The notes: generated by a model from the letters alone, not told the origin. 64,000 bases of DNA from Saccharopolyspora sp. SCSIO 74807 (GCF_037023755.1 NZ_CP146100.1:62001-126000), one strand, 5' to 3'; counted from the first letter of the stretch, positions 27,360-36,875 are shown. Program-made: numbers and translations.

Positions 27360-29372
27360 GTGGCGGGAACCCTGCTGAGTCCGGCTCTGACCGGCCCCCG
27401 ACCGATCGACGCACCGCGCCAGGATTCGGCCGTGCGGCTTCCGCTGCGTACCGCGGTGATCGAGCTGCTGGCGGGTTCCGCGGTGGCCGCGGTGGTCAGC
27501 CTCGTCCTGCAGTTCGCGGTGACCCGGCTGGGCATCAGCGAGCCCAGTTACGCGCCGGAGGCGCTGGCCTCGCTCGGCGCCGGCCTGGTGCTGTTGATCA
27601 CGTTCGCGGTGCTGGCGTTCGCCCGAATCGGCGCGCCGCGGTGGCTGCGCGCGACGGGAACGTGGGTCGCGCTGTCGGCGTTCAGCACGCTGGCACTGGC
27701 GATCCCGTTGCAGGCCACCCGGTACTACTTCGGCGGTGCGTCCGTCGACAACGGGTTCCGGATGCAGTACATGACGCGGATGGCCTCGACGCTGGGCCTG
27801 GCGGACATGAACTACGCGGACACCGCGCCGTACTACCCGGCAGGCTGGTTCTGGCTAGGCGGCCGGTTCGCGAACCTGCTCGGCTGGGAAGGCTGGGCCG
27901 CCTACAAGCCGTACGCGCTGATCTGGGTCGCGGTGACCGCCGTGGTCACGTTCACGCTCTGGAGCGTGGTGGTGCGGCGCAAGCTGGCGCTGCTGGCGGC
28001 GGTGGCCACGACGCTGGCCGGGATGCTGCACGGCATCGAGGAGCCCTACGCCTGGCCGTCGGCGGCTTGGCTGGCGCCCATCGCGGTGCTGACCTGGCAC
28101 GCGCTGCGCCGTGGGGATCGCGCGCCGCGCTGGACGCTGATCGGCATCGGCGGCTACGTCGGTTTCGCCGCGATCACTTACACGCTGCACTTCGGATTCG
28201 CGGTCCTGCTGATCGTGGCCATGGCGGTGGTGATCGGCGTCTTCCGGGTGCGCCGCGGCGCGTCGCTGTGGCCGACGGTGCGGGGGCTTTTCCTGCGGCT
28301 GCTGCCGATCGGCGTGGTCAGCGGGCTGATCGCGCTGCTGGTGTGGTTGCCGTACGTGTTGTCCACGCACGTGTTCACCGACAACCCGCGCAGCGCTGCG
28401 CTGCACTACCTGCCGGAGGACGGTTCGTTCCTGCCGGTGCCGATGACCGAGCCGACTCCGTTCGGCGCGCTGTGCCTGGCCGGGTTCTGCTGGCTGTTGC
28501 TGCGCGCCCGCCGCAGCGAGATCGCCGCGGCGATGCTGATGCTGGTGCTGTCCATCTACGTGTGGTTCGGACTGTCCACTTTGGCGTTGGTGGCGAAGAC
28601 GACGTTGCTGTCGTTCCGGCTGAACGTGATCCTCGGCGCGGTGCTGGCCGTGGCGGGCGTGTTCGCGCTGCTGGAGTTCATCGGGTGGCTGCGGGAGCGC
28701 GTCGACCTGGCGTACGCCGCGCGGATCACCACGCTGTCCTGCGCGCTGGGCCTGATCGGCGCGATCACCCTCACCCAGGGGGCCATCGGCACCAAGCTGA
28801 AGGACTCCACCGAGCTGGCCTACGAGGACTACTACCCGACCGGGAACAACGCGATGGGCGCGCGGGACCCGCAGGAGACCGGGTCGTGGGCCGACGACGT
28901 CTACCGCGCGATCTCCGGTCTCACCGGCAAGCAGCCGCAGCAGAACATCCTGCTGACCACCGACTACAAGCTCATGTCGTTCCGGCCGTACTGGGGTTTC
29001 CAGCAGGAGACGCCGCACTACGCGAACCCGCTGGCCGAGTACGACGAGCGGGCCGCCGAGATCGAGCGGTGGTCGAAGGCGCGCAGCGGACCGCAGCTGC
29101 TGGCCGAGATGAACCGCGGAAAGTTCGCGGCCCCGAACGTCTTCGTGCTGCGCAACCCGATGAGCCCGGTCGCGTCGGAGAGCGAGAAGGAACGCGCCGC
29201 CGACCCGTCCGACCCGAACGGCCGGAAGCTGGCGCTGACGTTGAAGGGCGACTCGTTCCCGCAGCTGCCGAACGTGCGCGACTACGACGTCCACTTCGAT
29301 CCGGCGGTGTTCGACGGGCCCGGGTTCTCCCGCCGCGACGTCGGCCCGTACACGATCATCGCGGTGCGCTGA
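27360..29372 (+). CDS. aftA: Galactan 5-O-arabinofuranosyltransferase, AftA-like
   Basis: Protein of 670 residues with about eleven membrane helices (residues 30-470) and a soluble C-terminal part of about 170 residues. The segment DNGFRMQYMTRMASTL, TAPYYPAGWFWLGGR and HYANPLAEYDERAAEIERW recall AftA of mycobacteria, a GT-C enzyme that adds the first arabinofuranose from decaprenyl-phospho-arabinose to galactan. The acidic MNYAD motif after the first helices is the likely catalytic loop. It indicates an arabinogalactan cell wall. GTG 27360 has AAGGA at rather long spacing. A perfect hairpin follows 7 bp after the stop. Other GT-C arabinosyltransferases are the main alternative. Confidence 0.85.
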   Translation: MAGTLLSPALTGPRPIDAPRQDSAVRLPLRTAVIELLAGSAVAAVVSLVLQFAVTRLGISEPSYAPEALASLGAGLVLLITFAVLAFARIGAPRWLRATGTWVALSAFSTLALAIPLQATRYYFGGASVDNGFRMQYMTRMASTLGLADMNYADTAPYYPAGWFWLGGRFANLLGWEGWAAYKPYALIWVAVTAVVTFTLWSVVVRRKLALLAAVATTLAGMLHGIEEPYAWPSAAWLAPIAVLTWHALRRGDRAPRWTLIGIGGYVGFAAITYTLHFGFAVLLIVAMAVVIGVFRVRRGASLWPTVRGLFLRLLPIGVVSGLIALLVWLPYVLSTHVFTDNPRSAALHYLPEDGSFLPVPMTEPTPFGALCLAGFCWLLLRARRSEIAAAMLMLVLSIYVWFGLSTLALVAKTTLLSFRLNVILGAVLAVAGVFALLEFIGWLRERVDLAYAARITTLSCALGLIGAITLTQGAIGTKLKDSTELAYEDYYPTGNNAMGARDPQETGSWADDVYRAISGLTGKQPQQNILLTTDYKLMSFRPYWGFQQETPHYANPLAEYDERAAEIERWSKARSGPQLLAEMNRGKFAAPNVFVLRNPMSPVASESEKERAADPSDPNGRKLALTLKGDSFPQLPNVRDYDVHFDPAVFDGPGFSRRDVGPYTIIAVR

Positions 29373-29378
29373 CCGGTC

Positions 29379-29404
29379 GGCGGGCAGCCCGAGCGCTGCC
29401 CGCC
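29379..29404 (+). terminator. Hairpin terminator after the AftA-like gene
   Basis: GGCGGGCAG (29379-29387) pairs perfectly with CTGCCCGCC (29396-29404) around an 8-nt loop, starting 7 bp after the stop. Confidence 0.65.
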
Positions 29405-29515
29405 CGGGATCGATCCCGAACCCCGCGAGCACCGGCGATCCACGTGCCGCCGAGGCGCGGCGAACTCGGCGCCCTTGCGTCCGGTGATCGGTTCGAGGGG
29501 GTAGCGTGGCCGGAC

Positions 29516-30430
29516 GTGACTGGCCCTGATCCCGTGGACGTACGTCTGCTCACCGCCGTCGCCGAGTCCGGCCGCGCCGCGGTGCACGAGATCGCGGGCA
29601 GGCTCGGCATGGACGTGCGCGAAGTCGCCGCCCGGCTCGCCGCGCTGTCGACCACGGGACTGCCGATGGTGGTCGGCGTCGAATGCGACCCGGCAGGCAT
29701 CCGCAACGCGCTGGCCGCGGCGAACGCGTGGGTTCAGCAGCACAGCGGTGGCCACCAGGTGCACGGCGGCCCCAGTGGTGGCCACAGCGGCGGTCATCCC
29801 GGCACCGGCCCGAGCGGTCCGCAGCAGTTCGTCCCGGCGGCTCCGCCGTACGGCCCTCCGCAACAGCACGGTCCGCGGCCAGCCGAGCCGATGAACACGT
29901 GGGGCCCGCCCGGCTCTGCCGCGTGGACGCGCGGCGAGCAGTCCGGCCCGCGCGATCAGCAGGTCGTGGACGCGAACGCGCGGACACCGCAGGCCCCGCC
30001 CACGCCCCGCACCGGCGAGGTCGGCAGCAAGCTCGACGTGGACGGGCCCGAGGGCGAGCGGATCACCATCCAGCTCGTCGAGGTCGTGGACCCCGCGGAC
30101 TTCCTCTACACCGCCGCCGGCTACCAGCTCCAAGCAGGCGATCGCGCGATCGTGGTGCACACCGAGCTGACCAACCGCAGTGCCATGCCGTTCACCTCGC
30201 TGCCCGACCTGTACCTGGTGCTGGTCGCCACCGACGGGTCCACGATCGGCAAAGCCCCGGTGTCGCTGTCCTCGCGGCCGCCGCACCGCATCGGAGTGCC
30301 GCCGGGCGAGACCGCGGGCGGGCACACCGTCTACGTGCTGCCGCAGGACACCGAGCTCTCCGCGGTCCGCTGGTCGCCGCGGCCCGGTGACGAGCAGCGC
30401 AGCCTCATCTGGGACATCACCGACCTCTGA
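29516..30430 (+). CDS. HTH-domain protein with Gly/His/Pro linker and C-terminal Ig-like (DUF4352-like) domain
   Basis: 304 residues from GTG 29516. Residues about 3-65 look like an AsnC/Lrp-type helix-turn-helix (LLTAVAESGRAAVHEIAGRLGMDVREVAARLAAL). A low-complexity linker follows (residues 75-165, rich in Gly, His, Pro, Gln, with repeated GGHSGGH-like units). The C-terminal 130 residues form a beta-rich domain (VVHTELTNRSAMPFTSLPDLYLVL, RIGVPPGETAGGHTVYVLP) like the Ig-like DUF4352 domain, usually found in secreted or cell-surface proteins. No signal peptide or membrane helix is visible, so the combination is unusual. The frame is open upstream to 27287 but that part lies inside aftA in another frame. 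Confidence 0.75.
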   Translation: MTGPDPVDVRLLTAVAESGRAAVHEIAGRLGMDVREVAARLAALSTTGLPMVVGVECDPAGIRNALAAANAWVQQHSGGHQVHGGPSGGHSGGHPGTGPSGPQQFVPAAPPYGPPQQHGPRPAEPMNTWGPPGSAAWTRGEQSGPRDQQVVDANARTPQAPPTPRTGEVGSKLDVDGPEGERITIQLVEVVDPADFLYTAAGYQLQAGDRAIVVHTELTNRSAMPFTSLPDLYLVLVATDGSTIGKAPVSLSSRPPHRIGVPPGETAGGHTVYVLPQDTELSAVRWSPRPGDEQRSLIWDITDL

Positions 30431-30554
30431 CGGCGCGGATCTCCGGGTTCGACCGGGGGACGACCCGCAACTGCCACGCACCTCGGCGGCCTAGCGTCAA
30501 CGGCATGAGGTCGAAGCGGAAGCGAGCCGCTTCCCGGTGTCGCGAGGAGGAATG

Positions 30555-30701
30555 GTGTTGCCCGCACTTCCGCTGCCCGCATTGCTGCTCGGCGTCGGAT
30601 CGGCGCTGATGATGATCGGGATCGCCGAACTGGCCGGCCGGTCGGCCGCCGAGCGCGGCCGGGAGCCCGCGGTGACTACTGCCCGTCCCGGCGACGCTTG
30701 A
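30555..30701 (+). CDS. Small hydrophobic protein
   Basis: A 48-residue frame with AGGAGG (30545-30550) directly upstream. ATG 30552, GTG 30555 and TTG 30558 are all in frame; spacing favours GTG or TTG. One membrane helix (LPALLLGVGSALMMIGIAEL) is followed by a charged tail. Its last 26 bp overlap the convergent gene 30676-31086. No family recognised. Confidence 0.5.
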   Translation: MLPALPLPALLLGVGSALMMIGIAELAGRSAAERGREPAVTTARPGDA

Positions 30702-31086
30702 TCCACCCGAGCGGCCCGCCGGAGCGCTCCTCGTCACGAGGTTCCTGCCGCTCCCGGCGTTGCAGCGTCGGCCAATCCCCGGCGTCGCCGTAGGAGTCGC
30801 CCGGTTCCGGCGGTGCGCCACCGAGAACGGCCGGACCGCCCCGGCCGAAGTCCTCGGCCTGCACCAGCTCGGCGAGTCCGGTGTTCACCCGCTCGTCCGC
30901 ATCCGCCTGCGGGCTCCGCTGCGGTCCGATTCCGGCAGCGACCGGCCCCGCGGCTGCGATCGGCCCGGTCGCGGTTTCCTCCGCAGGTGCAAGCGGTTCC
31001 GGCTGCAACGTGCCGCGCCACGACAATCCCATCGGCGGGGTCGGGGTGTCCTCGACGTGCTCGTGCCGTTCACCCGCGTTCGACAT
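30676..31086 (-). CDS. Hypothetical hydrophilic protein
   Basis: 136 residues from ATG 31086, with a good GGGAGGGG ribosome binding site. The protein is rich in Pro, Glu, Gly and Ala, with a basic C-terminal end (GGPLGWIKRRRDG), and looks largely disordered. There is no signal peptide or membrane helix. Its 3' end overlaps the small + strand gene by 26 bp. No family is recognised. It runs in the same direction as the upstream rluD-lspA genes, which end 77 bp before its start, and could be cotranscribed. Confidence 0.55.
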   Translation of the reverse strand: MSNAGERHEHVEDTPTPPMGLSWRGTLQPEPLAPAEETATGPIAAAGPVAAGIGPQRSPQADADERVNTGLAELVQAEDFGRGGPAVLGGAPPEPGDSYGDAGDWPTLQRRERQEPRDEERSGGPLGWIKRRRDGQ

Positions 31087-31162
31087 CGCCCCTCCCAGCC
31101 CGCCCGATCTCGGCGGATTTCACCAGATTACGCGATGCGAGCCCCGGAGATCGCCGATTCGG

Positions 31163-32095
31163 CTAAGCGTCCTGCGCGCGCAGCACATCCAGCGCGTGCT
31201 GCAGGTCGGCCGGGTATTCGCTGGTGAACTCGACCCGAGTTCCGTCAGCAGGATGCTCGAACCCGAGCGAACGGGCGTGCAGCCACTGCCTGGTGAGCTC
31301 CAACCGCCGTCCCAGCACCGGATCGGCACCGTAGGTCAGGTCGCCAGCGCAAGGATGCCGCAAGGCCGCGAAGTGCACCCGGATCTGGTGCGTGCGCCCG
31401 GTTTCCAGCTTCACGTCCACCAGCGACGCCGCGCGGAACGCCTCCACCGTCTCGTAGTGGGTGACGCTCGGTTTGCCGCCGGTGACCACCGCGAACTTGT
31501 AGTCGTGCCGCGGATGCCGGTCGATCGGCGCGTCGATGGTGCCGCGGCTCGGATCGGGATGGCCCTGCACCAGCGCGTGGTAGCGCTTTTCCACCGTGCG
31601 TTCCTTGAACGCCCGCTTCAGCGCCGTGTAGGCGTGCTCGCTCTTGGCCACGACCATCACGCCGGTGGTTCCCGCGTCGAGCCGGTGCACCACGCCCTGC
31701 CGTTCGGCGGCCCCCGATGTCGCGATCGGGACGCCGGCCGCGGCGAGCCCGCCCACCACGGTCGGGCCTTCCCAGCCGGGGCTGGGGTGCACGGCCACTC
31801 CGATCGGCTTGTCCACCACGACGATGTCCGCGTCCTGGTGCAGGATCTGCAAGCCCTCCACCGGCACCGCCACGACCTCCGGTTCGGGCCGGGCGGCCGG
31901 CAGGGTGACCTCCAGCAGCGACCCGGCGGGCAGCCGGTCGGACTTGCCGACCTGGGCGCCGTCCAGCAGCACGTCGCCTGCTTCGGCGAGCCCGGCGACG
32001 GTGTTGCGGGACAGGCCGAGCAGTTTGGACAGGCCCGCGTCGACCCGCATCCCTTCCAGCCCGTCCGGGACCGGCAGCATCCGCAGATCGCTCAC
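31163..32095 (-). CDS. rluD: RluD-family ribosomal large-subunit pseudouridine synthase
   Basis: 310 residues from GTG 32095, which overlaps the lspA stop as GTGA; the frame continues upstream inside lspA but is not coding there. An N-terminal S4 RNA-binding domain ([30 protein letters not shown]) is followed by the synthase domain with catalytic Asp in [12 protein letters not shown]. The RluD-type motifs [24 protein letters not shown] and [12 protein letters not shown] are intact. It isomerises uridines in 23S rRNA. lspA-rluD is a common gene pair in actinobacteria. Exact target uridines are inferred from the family. Confidence 0.93.
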   Translation of the reverse strand: MSDLRMLPVPDGLEGMRVDAGLSKLLGLSRNTVAGLAEAGDVLLDGAQVGKSDRLPAGSLLEVTLPAARPEPEVVAVPVEGLQILHQDADIVVVDKPIGVAVHPSPGWEGPTVVGGLAAAGVPIATSGAAERQGVVHRLDAGTTGVMVVAKSEHAYTALKRAFKERTVEKRYHALVQGHPDPSRGTIDAPIDRHPRHDYKFAVVTGGKPSVTHYETVEAFRAASLVDVKLETGRTHQIRVHFAALRHPCAGDLTYGADPVLGRRLELTRQWLHARSLGFEHPADGTRVEFTSEYPADLQHALDVLRAQDA

Positions 32096-32727
32096 GACCG
32101 CTCCTTCTTCCGGTGCACCGTGCCGTCGTAGTCCCGGCCGAGCAGGGACATCAGCACCACGAGCACGCCGCCGCACACGATCGCCGAGTCCGCGACGTTG
32201 AACACCGGCCACACGCTGCCGTCCGGTGCGAACAGCGAGACGAAGTCGACGACGTGCCCGCGCAGGAACCCGGGTTCGCGGAACAACCGGTCCACGAGGT
32301 TCCCGCAGGCCCCGCCGAGCACGAGCCCGAGCCCGATGGCCCAGCCGGTGGAGCGCAGCTTCGGCGCGAGCCACAAGATCACGCCGACGACCACGATCGC
32401 CAGCAGCGCCAGCAGCCACGTCATACCGGTGGCCAGCGAGAACGCAGCGCCGGGATTGCGCACCAATACCAGGTAGACCGCACCGCCGAACAGCCGTGCG
32501 GGCGGCTGGTCCTCCAGTGCGGCGACCGCGGCGACCTTGGTTAGCACGTCGGCCGCCAACAGCAGCGCGGCGACGCCGAACAGCAGCACCAGCAGCCTGC
32601 GCGGGCGCGGGGACTCCCCCGTGCTACCGGAGTCACCAGCCCCGCTGGAATCCCCCGCGGCGGAGCCGCCCGGCGCGGCAGGTTCGGGCTGCTCGGGTTC
32701 GGATCGCTCGATGTTCACTCGTCCCAT
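32092..32727 (-). CDS. lspA: Lipoprotein signal peptidase (signal peptidase II)
   Basis: 211 residues from ATG 32727; GTG 32718 (208 residues) has better ribosome-site spacing and may be the true start. A disordered acidic N-terminal extension of about 40 residues precedes four membrane helices. Catalytic aspartates are in [12 protein letters not shown] and FNVADSAIV; the conserved [12 protein letters not shown] and HVVDFVSLF motifs are present. It cleaves the signal peptide of prolipoproteins ahead of the lipidated Cys. The substrate-binding lipoprotein at 44120-45469 is one likely client. It overlaps rluD by 4 bp. Confidence 0.93.
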   Translation of the reverse strand: MGRVNIERSEPEQPEPAAPGGSAAGDSSGAGDSGSTGESPRPRRLLVLLFGVAALLLAADVLTKVAAVAALEDQPPARLFGGAVYLVLVRNPGAAFSLATGMTWLLALLAIVVVGVILWLAPKLRSTGWAIGLGLVLGGACGNLVDRLFREPGFLRGHVVDFVSLFAPDGSVWPVFNVADSAIVCGGVLVVLMSLLGRDYDGTVHRKKERS

Positions 32728-32771
32728 TCTCCCCGAGCCGGAGACCGCCCTCGCATCGGCTCGAACCCGGG

Positions 32772-34136
32772 TCAGTTCAGCGCCGCCGGGAAACCCCGCG
32801 GATCGTGCTCGGGCACCCAACCGCCTTCTACCAACGCGTACCTCGAGCTCGGCCCGTCCGCGACCAGCCCGCGCAGCGCGTCGACGAACCTGTCCACGTG
32901 CTCGGTCGTCGTGCCGAGCCCGATGCTGACCCGCAGCGCGCGCTGCGCCCCGGAACCCGCCAGCAGGTGCCGCACCGCGCGGTGCGCGCAGAACAGCCCG
33001 TCCCGCACGCCGATGCCGTGCTCGGCGGACAGCGCGCTCGCGAGCAGTCCCGGGTCGCGAGCCTGCCCGGCATCGCGATTCTGCCCAGCATCGCGATCCG
33101 CCACGGTCAGGCTGACCACTCCGACCCGCGCGTGCTCGGGCCCGAACAGGCTCAGCTCGCGCAACCCGGGGATGTCGCGCAAGCCCGCGCGCAACCGAAT
33201 CAGCAGCGCGTCCTCGTGCGCGATGATCGACTCGGCGTGCTCCGACCACACCCGGCAGGCGGTGGCCAGCGCGTGCACGCCCACCGTGTTCGGCGAACCC
33301 GCTTCGTGCCGTTCCGGCCCGGTGTTCCAGTCGATCACGCCGTCATCCGGCACGGCGCGAGTCGCGCCGCCGCCGGCGAGGTAGGGCGGAGCCGCGTCGA
33401 GCCAGTCCGCACGGCCGATCAGCGCACCCGCCCCGAACGGCGCGTAGAGCTTGTGCCCGGACAGCACCACGTGGTCCACGCCCAGCTCGGCGATCCGCAC
33501 CGGCCGGTGCGGGGCGAGCTGCGCCGCGTCCAGCAACGTGCGGGCACCGCGCCGCCGCGCGACCCGCGCGAGTTCGGCGACCGGCCAGAGTTCACCGGTG
33601 ACGTTGGAAGCACCGGTGAGCACCGCGAGCTTCGGCCCTTCCGGGCAATCCGCGAGCGCTTCGTCGAGCGCCCGCACGGCTTCGTCCGCGCTCGCCGGGA
33701 TGCCGAGCCGCCGGACCTCGCTTCCCCAGGGCAGCAGCGCCGCGTGGTGCTCGGTGTCGAACACCACCACGGACGTTCCGTCCGGCACGGCCGCCGCCAG
33801 CAGGTTCACCGCGTCGGTCGTGTTCCGCGTGAAGATCACGGAGTCATCGCGGCGCGCGCCGACGAACCGGCGCAGAACGTCCCGGGCGCTTTCGTAAACC
33901 CGCGTGCAGACCTGGGAGGCGAATCCCGCGCCGCGGTGCACGCTGGCGTACCAGGGCAGTAACGCGTCGACGGCGTCGCGGACCGCGGTCAGGCACGGCG
34001 CGCTGGCCCCGTGATCGAGGTTGGCGTACTCGGCGGTGCCACCGGTGATCAGCGGCACCCGCAGCCCGCTACCGACCACACCGGGCACTTCGACGTCCAC
34101 ATCGGACTGCTGCGGATGCTCGACGGCTGACGACAC
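32772..34136 (-). CDS. Class V aminotransferase, cysteine-desulfurase-like
   Basis: 454 residues from GTG 34136 with GAGGAGA upstream; the open frame to 34205 is not used. PLP enzyme of the NifS/Csd group: YANLDHGASAPC, RNTTDAVNLLA, DTEHHAALLPW, the Asp in LLDAAQLAPHRP, and the PLP lysine in LSGHKLYAPFGAGALI. A conserved Cys near the C terminus (LFCAHRAVRHLL) could be the persulfide carrier, but the loop differs from IscS. Two RDAGQ units come from an 18-bp tandem repeat (33063-33098). Desulfurase, selenocysteine lyase or an isopenicillin-epimerase-like role are all possible. Confidence 0.75.
   Translation of the reverse strand: MSSAVEHPQQSDVDVEVPGVVGSGLRVPLITGGTAEYANLDHGASAPCLTAVRDAVDALLPWYASVHRGAGFASQVCTRVYESARDVLRRFVGARRDDSVIFTRNTTDAVNLLAAAVPDGTSVVVFDTEHHAALLPWGSEVRRLGIPASADEAVRALDEALADCPEGPKLAVLTGASNVTGELWPVAELARVARRRGARTLLDAAQLAPHRPVRIAELGVDHVVLSGHKLYAPFGAGALIGRADWLDAAPPYLAGGGATRAVPDDGVIDWNTGPERHEAGSPNTVGVHALATACRVWSEHAESIIAHEDALLIRLRAGLRDIPGLRELSLFGPEHARVGVVSLTVADRDAGQNRDAGQARDPGLLASALSAEHGIGVRDGLFCAHRAVRHLLAGSGAQRALRVSIGLGTTTEHVDRFVDALRGLVADGPSSRYALVEGGWVPEHDPRGFPAALN
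33063..33098. repeat. 18-bp tandem repeat in the aminotransferase gene
   Basis: Units 33063-33080 and 33081-33098 differ at two bases and encode repeated DAGQ(N/A)R residues in a surface loop. The frame is preserved. Confidence 0.8.
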
Positions 34137-34381
34137 GACATCTCCTCGGGTCACTCCGGACCCGCCAGCGTCCGTGCCAGGCCCGCGCTTGCCGGATCGC
34201 CGCACGCGACCGGCCAGGTCCTCACCCGGGGCACCCCACCGCGGTCGGAGGGTTGCCGGCCAGCAAACCGGGGTTTACCGCTGGCACTCATGACCTTCGA
34301 TCAAGAGGTTAGAACACGCTGTTAGGTCCGCCGCCACCGGGTATCGGTGTGCGCGGCAGCCAGCTGGCAGCCCGCGGTACG

Positions 34382-34873
34382 TCAGCCCGCGGTCCGCGCC
34401 TGCCCCGCCAGCACGGCGTCGGGCGTGCAGCGGGCGCAGGAGGTGAAGCCCAGTTCGCGGGCTTCGCGCACCGGCAGGCTCAGCACCTCGCGGTCGCCGA
34501 GCCAGCCGCACGCGGCCAAGTGGTATCGCGGGCGTTCGTCGACCACGACCACTTCTTCGTCCGATTCGGACACCAGCAGCGCGTCCGCCGCGTCGGTGTC
34601 CTCCTCGGCCGGTTCGTCCCCCGAACCGTCCTCGACCGTCGCGGACTGCGCGGACGTTCCCTCGCTGGAATCATCCGCGGGCACTGCGGGGCCGGGCCCC
34701 GACGGCGACGAGCTCGCCTCCCGTCGCCGTCGGAGCCGGTCCACCACGAGCAGGACCGCGCACACCGCGCACAACACGACCGACAGCCACGACCACGCGG
34801 GGCTGCCGATCACCACCGAGGTCACCAGGACACCGGCTGCGGCCAGGACCAGCGCCAGAACCACCAACAACAC
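34382..34873 (-). CDS. Two-helix membrane protein with acidic linker, downstream of wag31
   Basis: 163 residues from GTG 34873 with GGGAG upstream. Two membrane helices (VVLALVLAAAGVLVTSVVI and WSWLSVVLCAVCAVLLVV) are followed by basic residues, an acidic Ser/Glu/Asp linker of about 60 residues, and a C-terminal motif with three cysteines (HLAACGWLG, FTSCARCTPDA). The cysteine spacing could bind a metal or redox partner. A membrane protein in this position after wag31 is also seen in mycobacteria (Rv2144c, from memory). Function unknown. Confidence 0.75.
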   Translation of the reverse strand: MLLVVLALVLAAAGVLVTSVVIGSPAWSWLSVVLCAVCAVLLVVDRLRRRREASSSPSGPGPAVPADDSSEGTSAQSATVEDGSGDEPAEEDTDAADALLVSESDEEVVVVDERPRYHLAACGWLGDREVLSLPVREARELGFTSCARCTPDAVLAGQARTAG

Positions 34874-34954
34874 GTCGGACTCCCACTCACCGAACGACCG
34901 CCTGTGACGCCCTCGCCACGCTCACCGTGCACGGGCGGCGTCCGGGAACGCCGA

Positions 34955-35791
34955 CTAGCCCGCCTCTGCCGCGCGGGCGCCGAAGCTGTAGGTGTTCTGC
35001 TGGGCCGAGCTGCGACCGTTGCTCTCGGCAGGAGCCGCCGACCCGCGGTCCTGCAGTTCACGCAGCTGCGATTCCAGGTAGGTCTGCAACCTCGTGCGGT
35101 ATTCGCGCTCGAAGGTGCGCAGCGTGTCGATCTTCTTCTCCAGCGCGTTCTTCTCCTGGGTGATGTTGCCCATCACCTCGGCGTGCTTGCGCTGGGCATC
35201 GCGTTCCAGACCGGCGGCCTTCTCGCGGGCCTGCCGCTCCAGGGTCTCCGCGCGCGTGCGCGCGTCGTTGAGCATCGTCTCGGCCCGGGTGCGGGCCTCG
35301 TTGACCATGCTTTCGGACTTCGCCCGGGCGTCCGAGAGCAGTTGCTCGGACTTGGTGCGGGCCTCCGAGAGCATCCCGTCGGCCTCGGCCTTCGCCTCAC
35401 CGGTCAGCCGGTCGGCCATCTCCTGCGCCAGGCCCAGCACCTTCGCGGCCTGCACGTGGTGATCTCCACCCGGGGAGGTCTGCTCGGCAGCGGTCGGGGC
35501 CGGGACCGGCGCGAGCCGACGCGGTTCTTCCGCCGGAGCGGGGGCGGCGGGAGCGGCGGGGACCGCGGACGCCTGGCTGCGGGCGTCGTCGAGGTCGACC
35601 TGCGCGGTCTGCAGCTGGTTCTCCAGCTGCTCAACCTGGCTGCGCAGGTCGTTGTTCTCCTCCACCAACCGGGCGAGCTCGGCTTCGACGAGGTCGAGGA
35701 ACGCGTCCACCTCGTCCTCGTTGTAGCCGCGCTTCCCGATCGGCGGTTTACTGAACGCGACGTTATGCACGTCGGCGGGGGTCAGGCCCAC
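34955..35791 (-). CDS. wag31: DivIVA/Wag31 polar growth protein
   Basis: 278 residues from GTG 35791, GAGGTGA upstream. The N-terminal DivIVA membrane-targeting domain ([37 protein letters not shown]) is followed by a first coiled coil, a Pro/Ala-rich linker (residues about 85-115) and a long second coiled coil with repeated [11 protein letters not shown] / [11 protein letters not shown] heptads. It marks cell poles and septa and recruits wall-synthesis enzymes in actinobacteria, where it is usually essential. It is the last gene of the sepF-yggT-wag31 group. A 6-bp hairpin (34936-34953) lies just beyond the stop. Confidence 0.96.
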   Translation of the reverse strand: MGLTPADVHNVAFSKPPIGKRGYNEDEVDAFLDLVEAELARLVEENNDLRSQVEQLENQLQTAQVDLDDARSQASAVPAAPAAPAPAEEPRRLAPVPAPTAAEQTSPGGDHHVQAAKVLGLAQEMADRLTGEAKAEADGMLSEARTKSEQLLSDARAKSESMVNEARTRAETMLNDARTRAETLERQAREKAAGLERDAQRKHAEVMGNITQEKNALEKKIDTLRTFEREYRTRLQTYLESQLRELQDRGSAAPAESNGRSSAQQNTYSFGARAAEAG

Positions 35792-35853
35792 AAGATCACC
35801 TCACGCACTCTTCGGCTGCGGGTCACCCGGGTTCCCCGTTACCCGGACTTCGC

Positions 35854-36150
35854 TCAATGTCCCAGCAGCAACCTCAACAGCAGCTGCATCAGTATGTACA
35901 CAACCAGCAGCAGCACCATAATGGATAGGTCCAGCCCCACTCCGCCGATCCGGACCGTCGGGATCACCCGACGTAGCAGCCGGACGGGCGGGTCGGTCAC
36001 TGTGTAGATGCTCTCCAACGCGATTGCAACCCCTCCAGCGGGGCGCCAGTCGCGGGCGAACACCCGGACGAGTTCGATCACGATACGGGCCGTGAGCAGC
36101 AGCCAGAAGAAGAAGACCGCGTAGTAAAGGATGATCAGGAGCAGTTCCAC
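35854..36150 (-). CDS. YggT family membrane protein
   Basis: 98 residues from GTG 36150. Two to three membrane helices (LLIILYYAVFFFWLLLTARIVIELV and SIMVLLLVVYILMQLLLRLLL) flank the conserved YggT segment IYTVTDPPVRLLRRVIPTVRIGGVGLDLS. The family is found between sepF and divIVA across Gram-positive bacteria and cyanobacteria and is linked to cell division or osmotic tolerance, without a defined biochemical role. It lies 19 bp behind sepF. Confidence 0.93.
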   Translation of the reverse strand: MELLLIILYYAVFFFWLLLTARIVIELVRVFARDWRPAGGVAIALESIYTVTDPPVRLLRRVIPTVRIGGVGLDLSIMVLLLVVYILMQLLLRLLLGH

Positions 36151-36169
36151 GGTTCAACTCTGCCACCGG

Positions 36170-36805
36170 TCACCCGTAGTTGAAAAAGGCGCCCTCGGCG
36201 AGCTTGCGCTTGTCCTCGGCCGCGACGTCCACGTTCGGCGGTGAGAGCAAGAACACCCGGTTGGTGACCTTCTCGATCGATCCGCGCAGCGCGAAGGCCA
36301 GACCTGCGGCGAAGTCGACCAGCCGCTTGGCGTCCGCTTCGTCCATCTCGGTCAGGTTCATGATCACCGGACTGCCGTCCCTGTACTGCTCGCCGATCGT
36401 GCGCGCCTCGCTGTAACTGCGCGGATGCAGCGTTGTGATCTTGCTCAAGTTGAACATGCTGCCGGTGTCGGTGACCGCGCGCAGCCGGGAGACCGACTCG
36501 CGTTCGCCGCCCGCCGGGCGGGACGGCGCCTCCGCGGGCCACTGCCTGCGGACCGGGGGCTTCACCTCCCGGTGATCGTCCGCGCGCGGCACGTCCTCGT
36601 AGGGTTCGCTCGCGGGTTCCGGCTGGTAACCGCCGCGCACGCCGACGCGGCGGCGCCCGCCGATCCGGTCGGCCGGGGCGTCGTAGCCGTCGTCGACCGG
36701 GTGGCGGTCGTACTGGCGGTCGGCGTAGGTCTCGTCCTCGAATTCCTCGATCTCGTCGGCCGGGACCATGCCGAAATATGCCTTCAGCTTGTGCAGAGCG
36801 CTCAT
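36170..36805 (-). CDS. sepF: Cell division protein SepF
   Basis: 211 residues. The N-terminal amphipathic membrane anchor (MSALHKLKAYFGM) is followed by an acidic, disordered linker and the C-terminal SepF domain (residues about 125-211: HPRSYSEARTIGEQYRDGSPVIMNLTEMDEADAKRLVDFAAGL and NRVFLLSPPNV). SepF anchors FtsZ to the membrane in actinobacteria, which lack FtsA and ZipA, by binding the FtsZ C-terminal peptide. It is in the ftsZ-pgeF-yggS-sepF-yggT-wag31 run. Confidence 0.96.
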   Translation of the reverse strand: MSALHKLKAYFGMVPADEIEEFEDETYADRQYDRHPVDDGYDAPADRIGGRRRVGVRGGYQPEPASEPYEDVPRADDHREVKPPVRRQWPAEAPSRPAGGERESVSRLRAVTDTGSMFNLSKITTLHPRSYSEARTIGEQYRDGSPVIMNLTEMDEADAKRLVDFAAGLAFALRGSIEKVTNRVFLLSPPNVDVAAEDKRKLAEGAFFNYG

Positions 36806-36875
36806 GGCATGACCTTCCTCCGCGACTCCTACGAGCCGAGCGCGGTACGACCGGCCGTCGACCCCCCGCCGCTGG

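Noticed and set aside
27287-30430. A 1047-codon open frame on the plus strand covering the AftA region
   Set aside because: Its first 740 codons are Arg/Gly/Ala-rich shadow translation of the AftA gene in another frame. Only the last 304 codons (from 29516) look like a protein.
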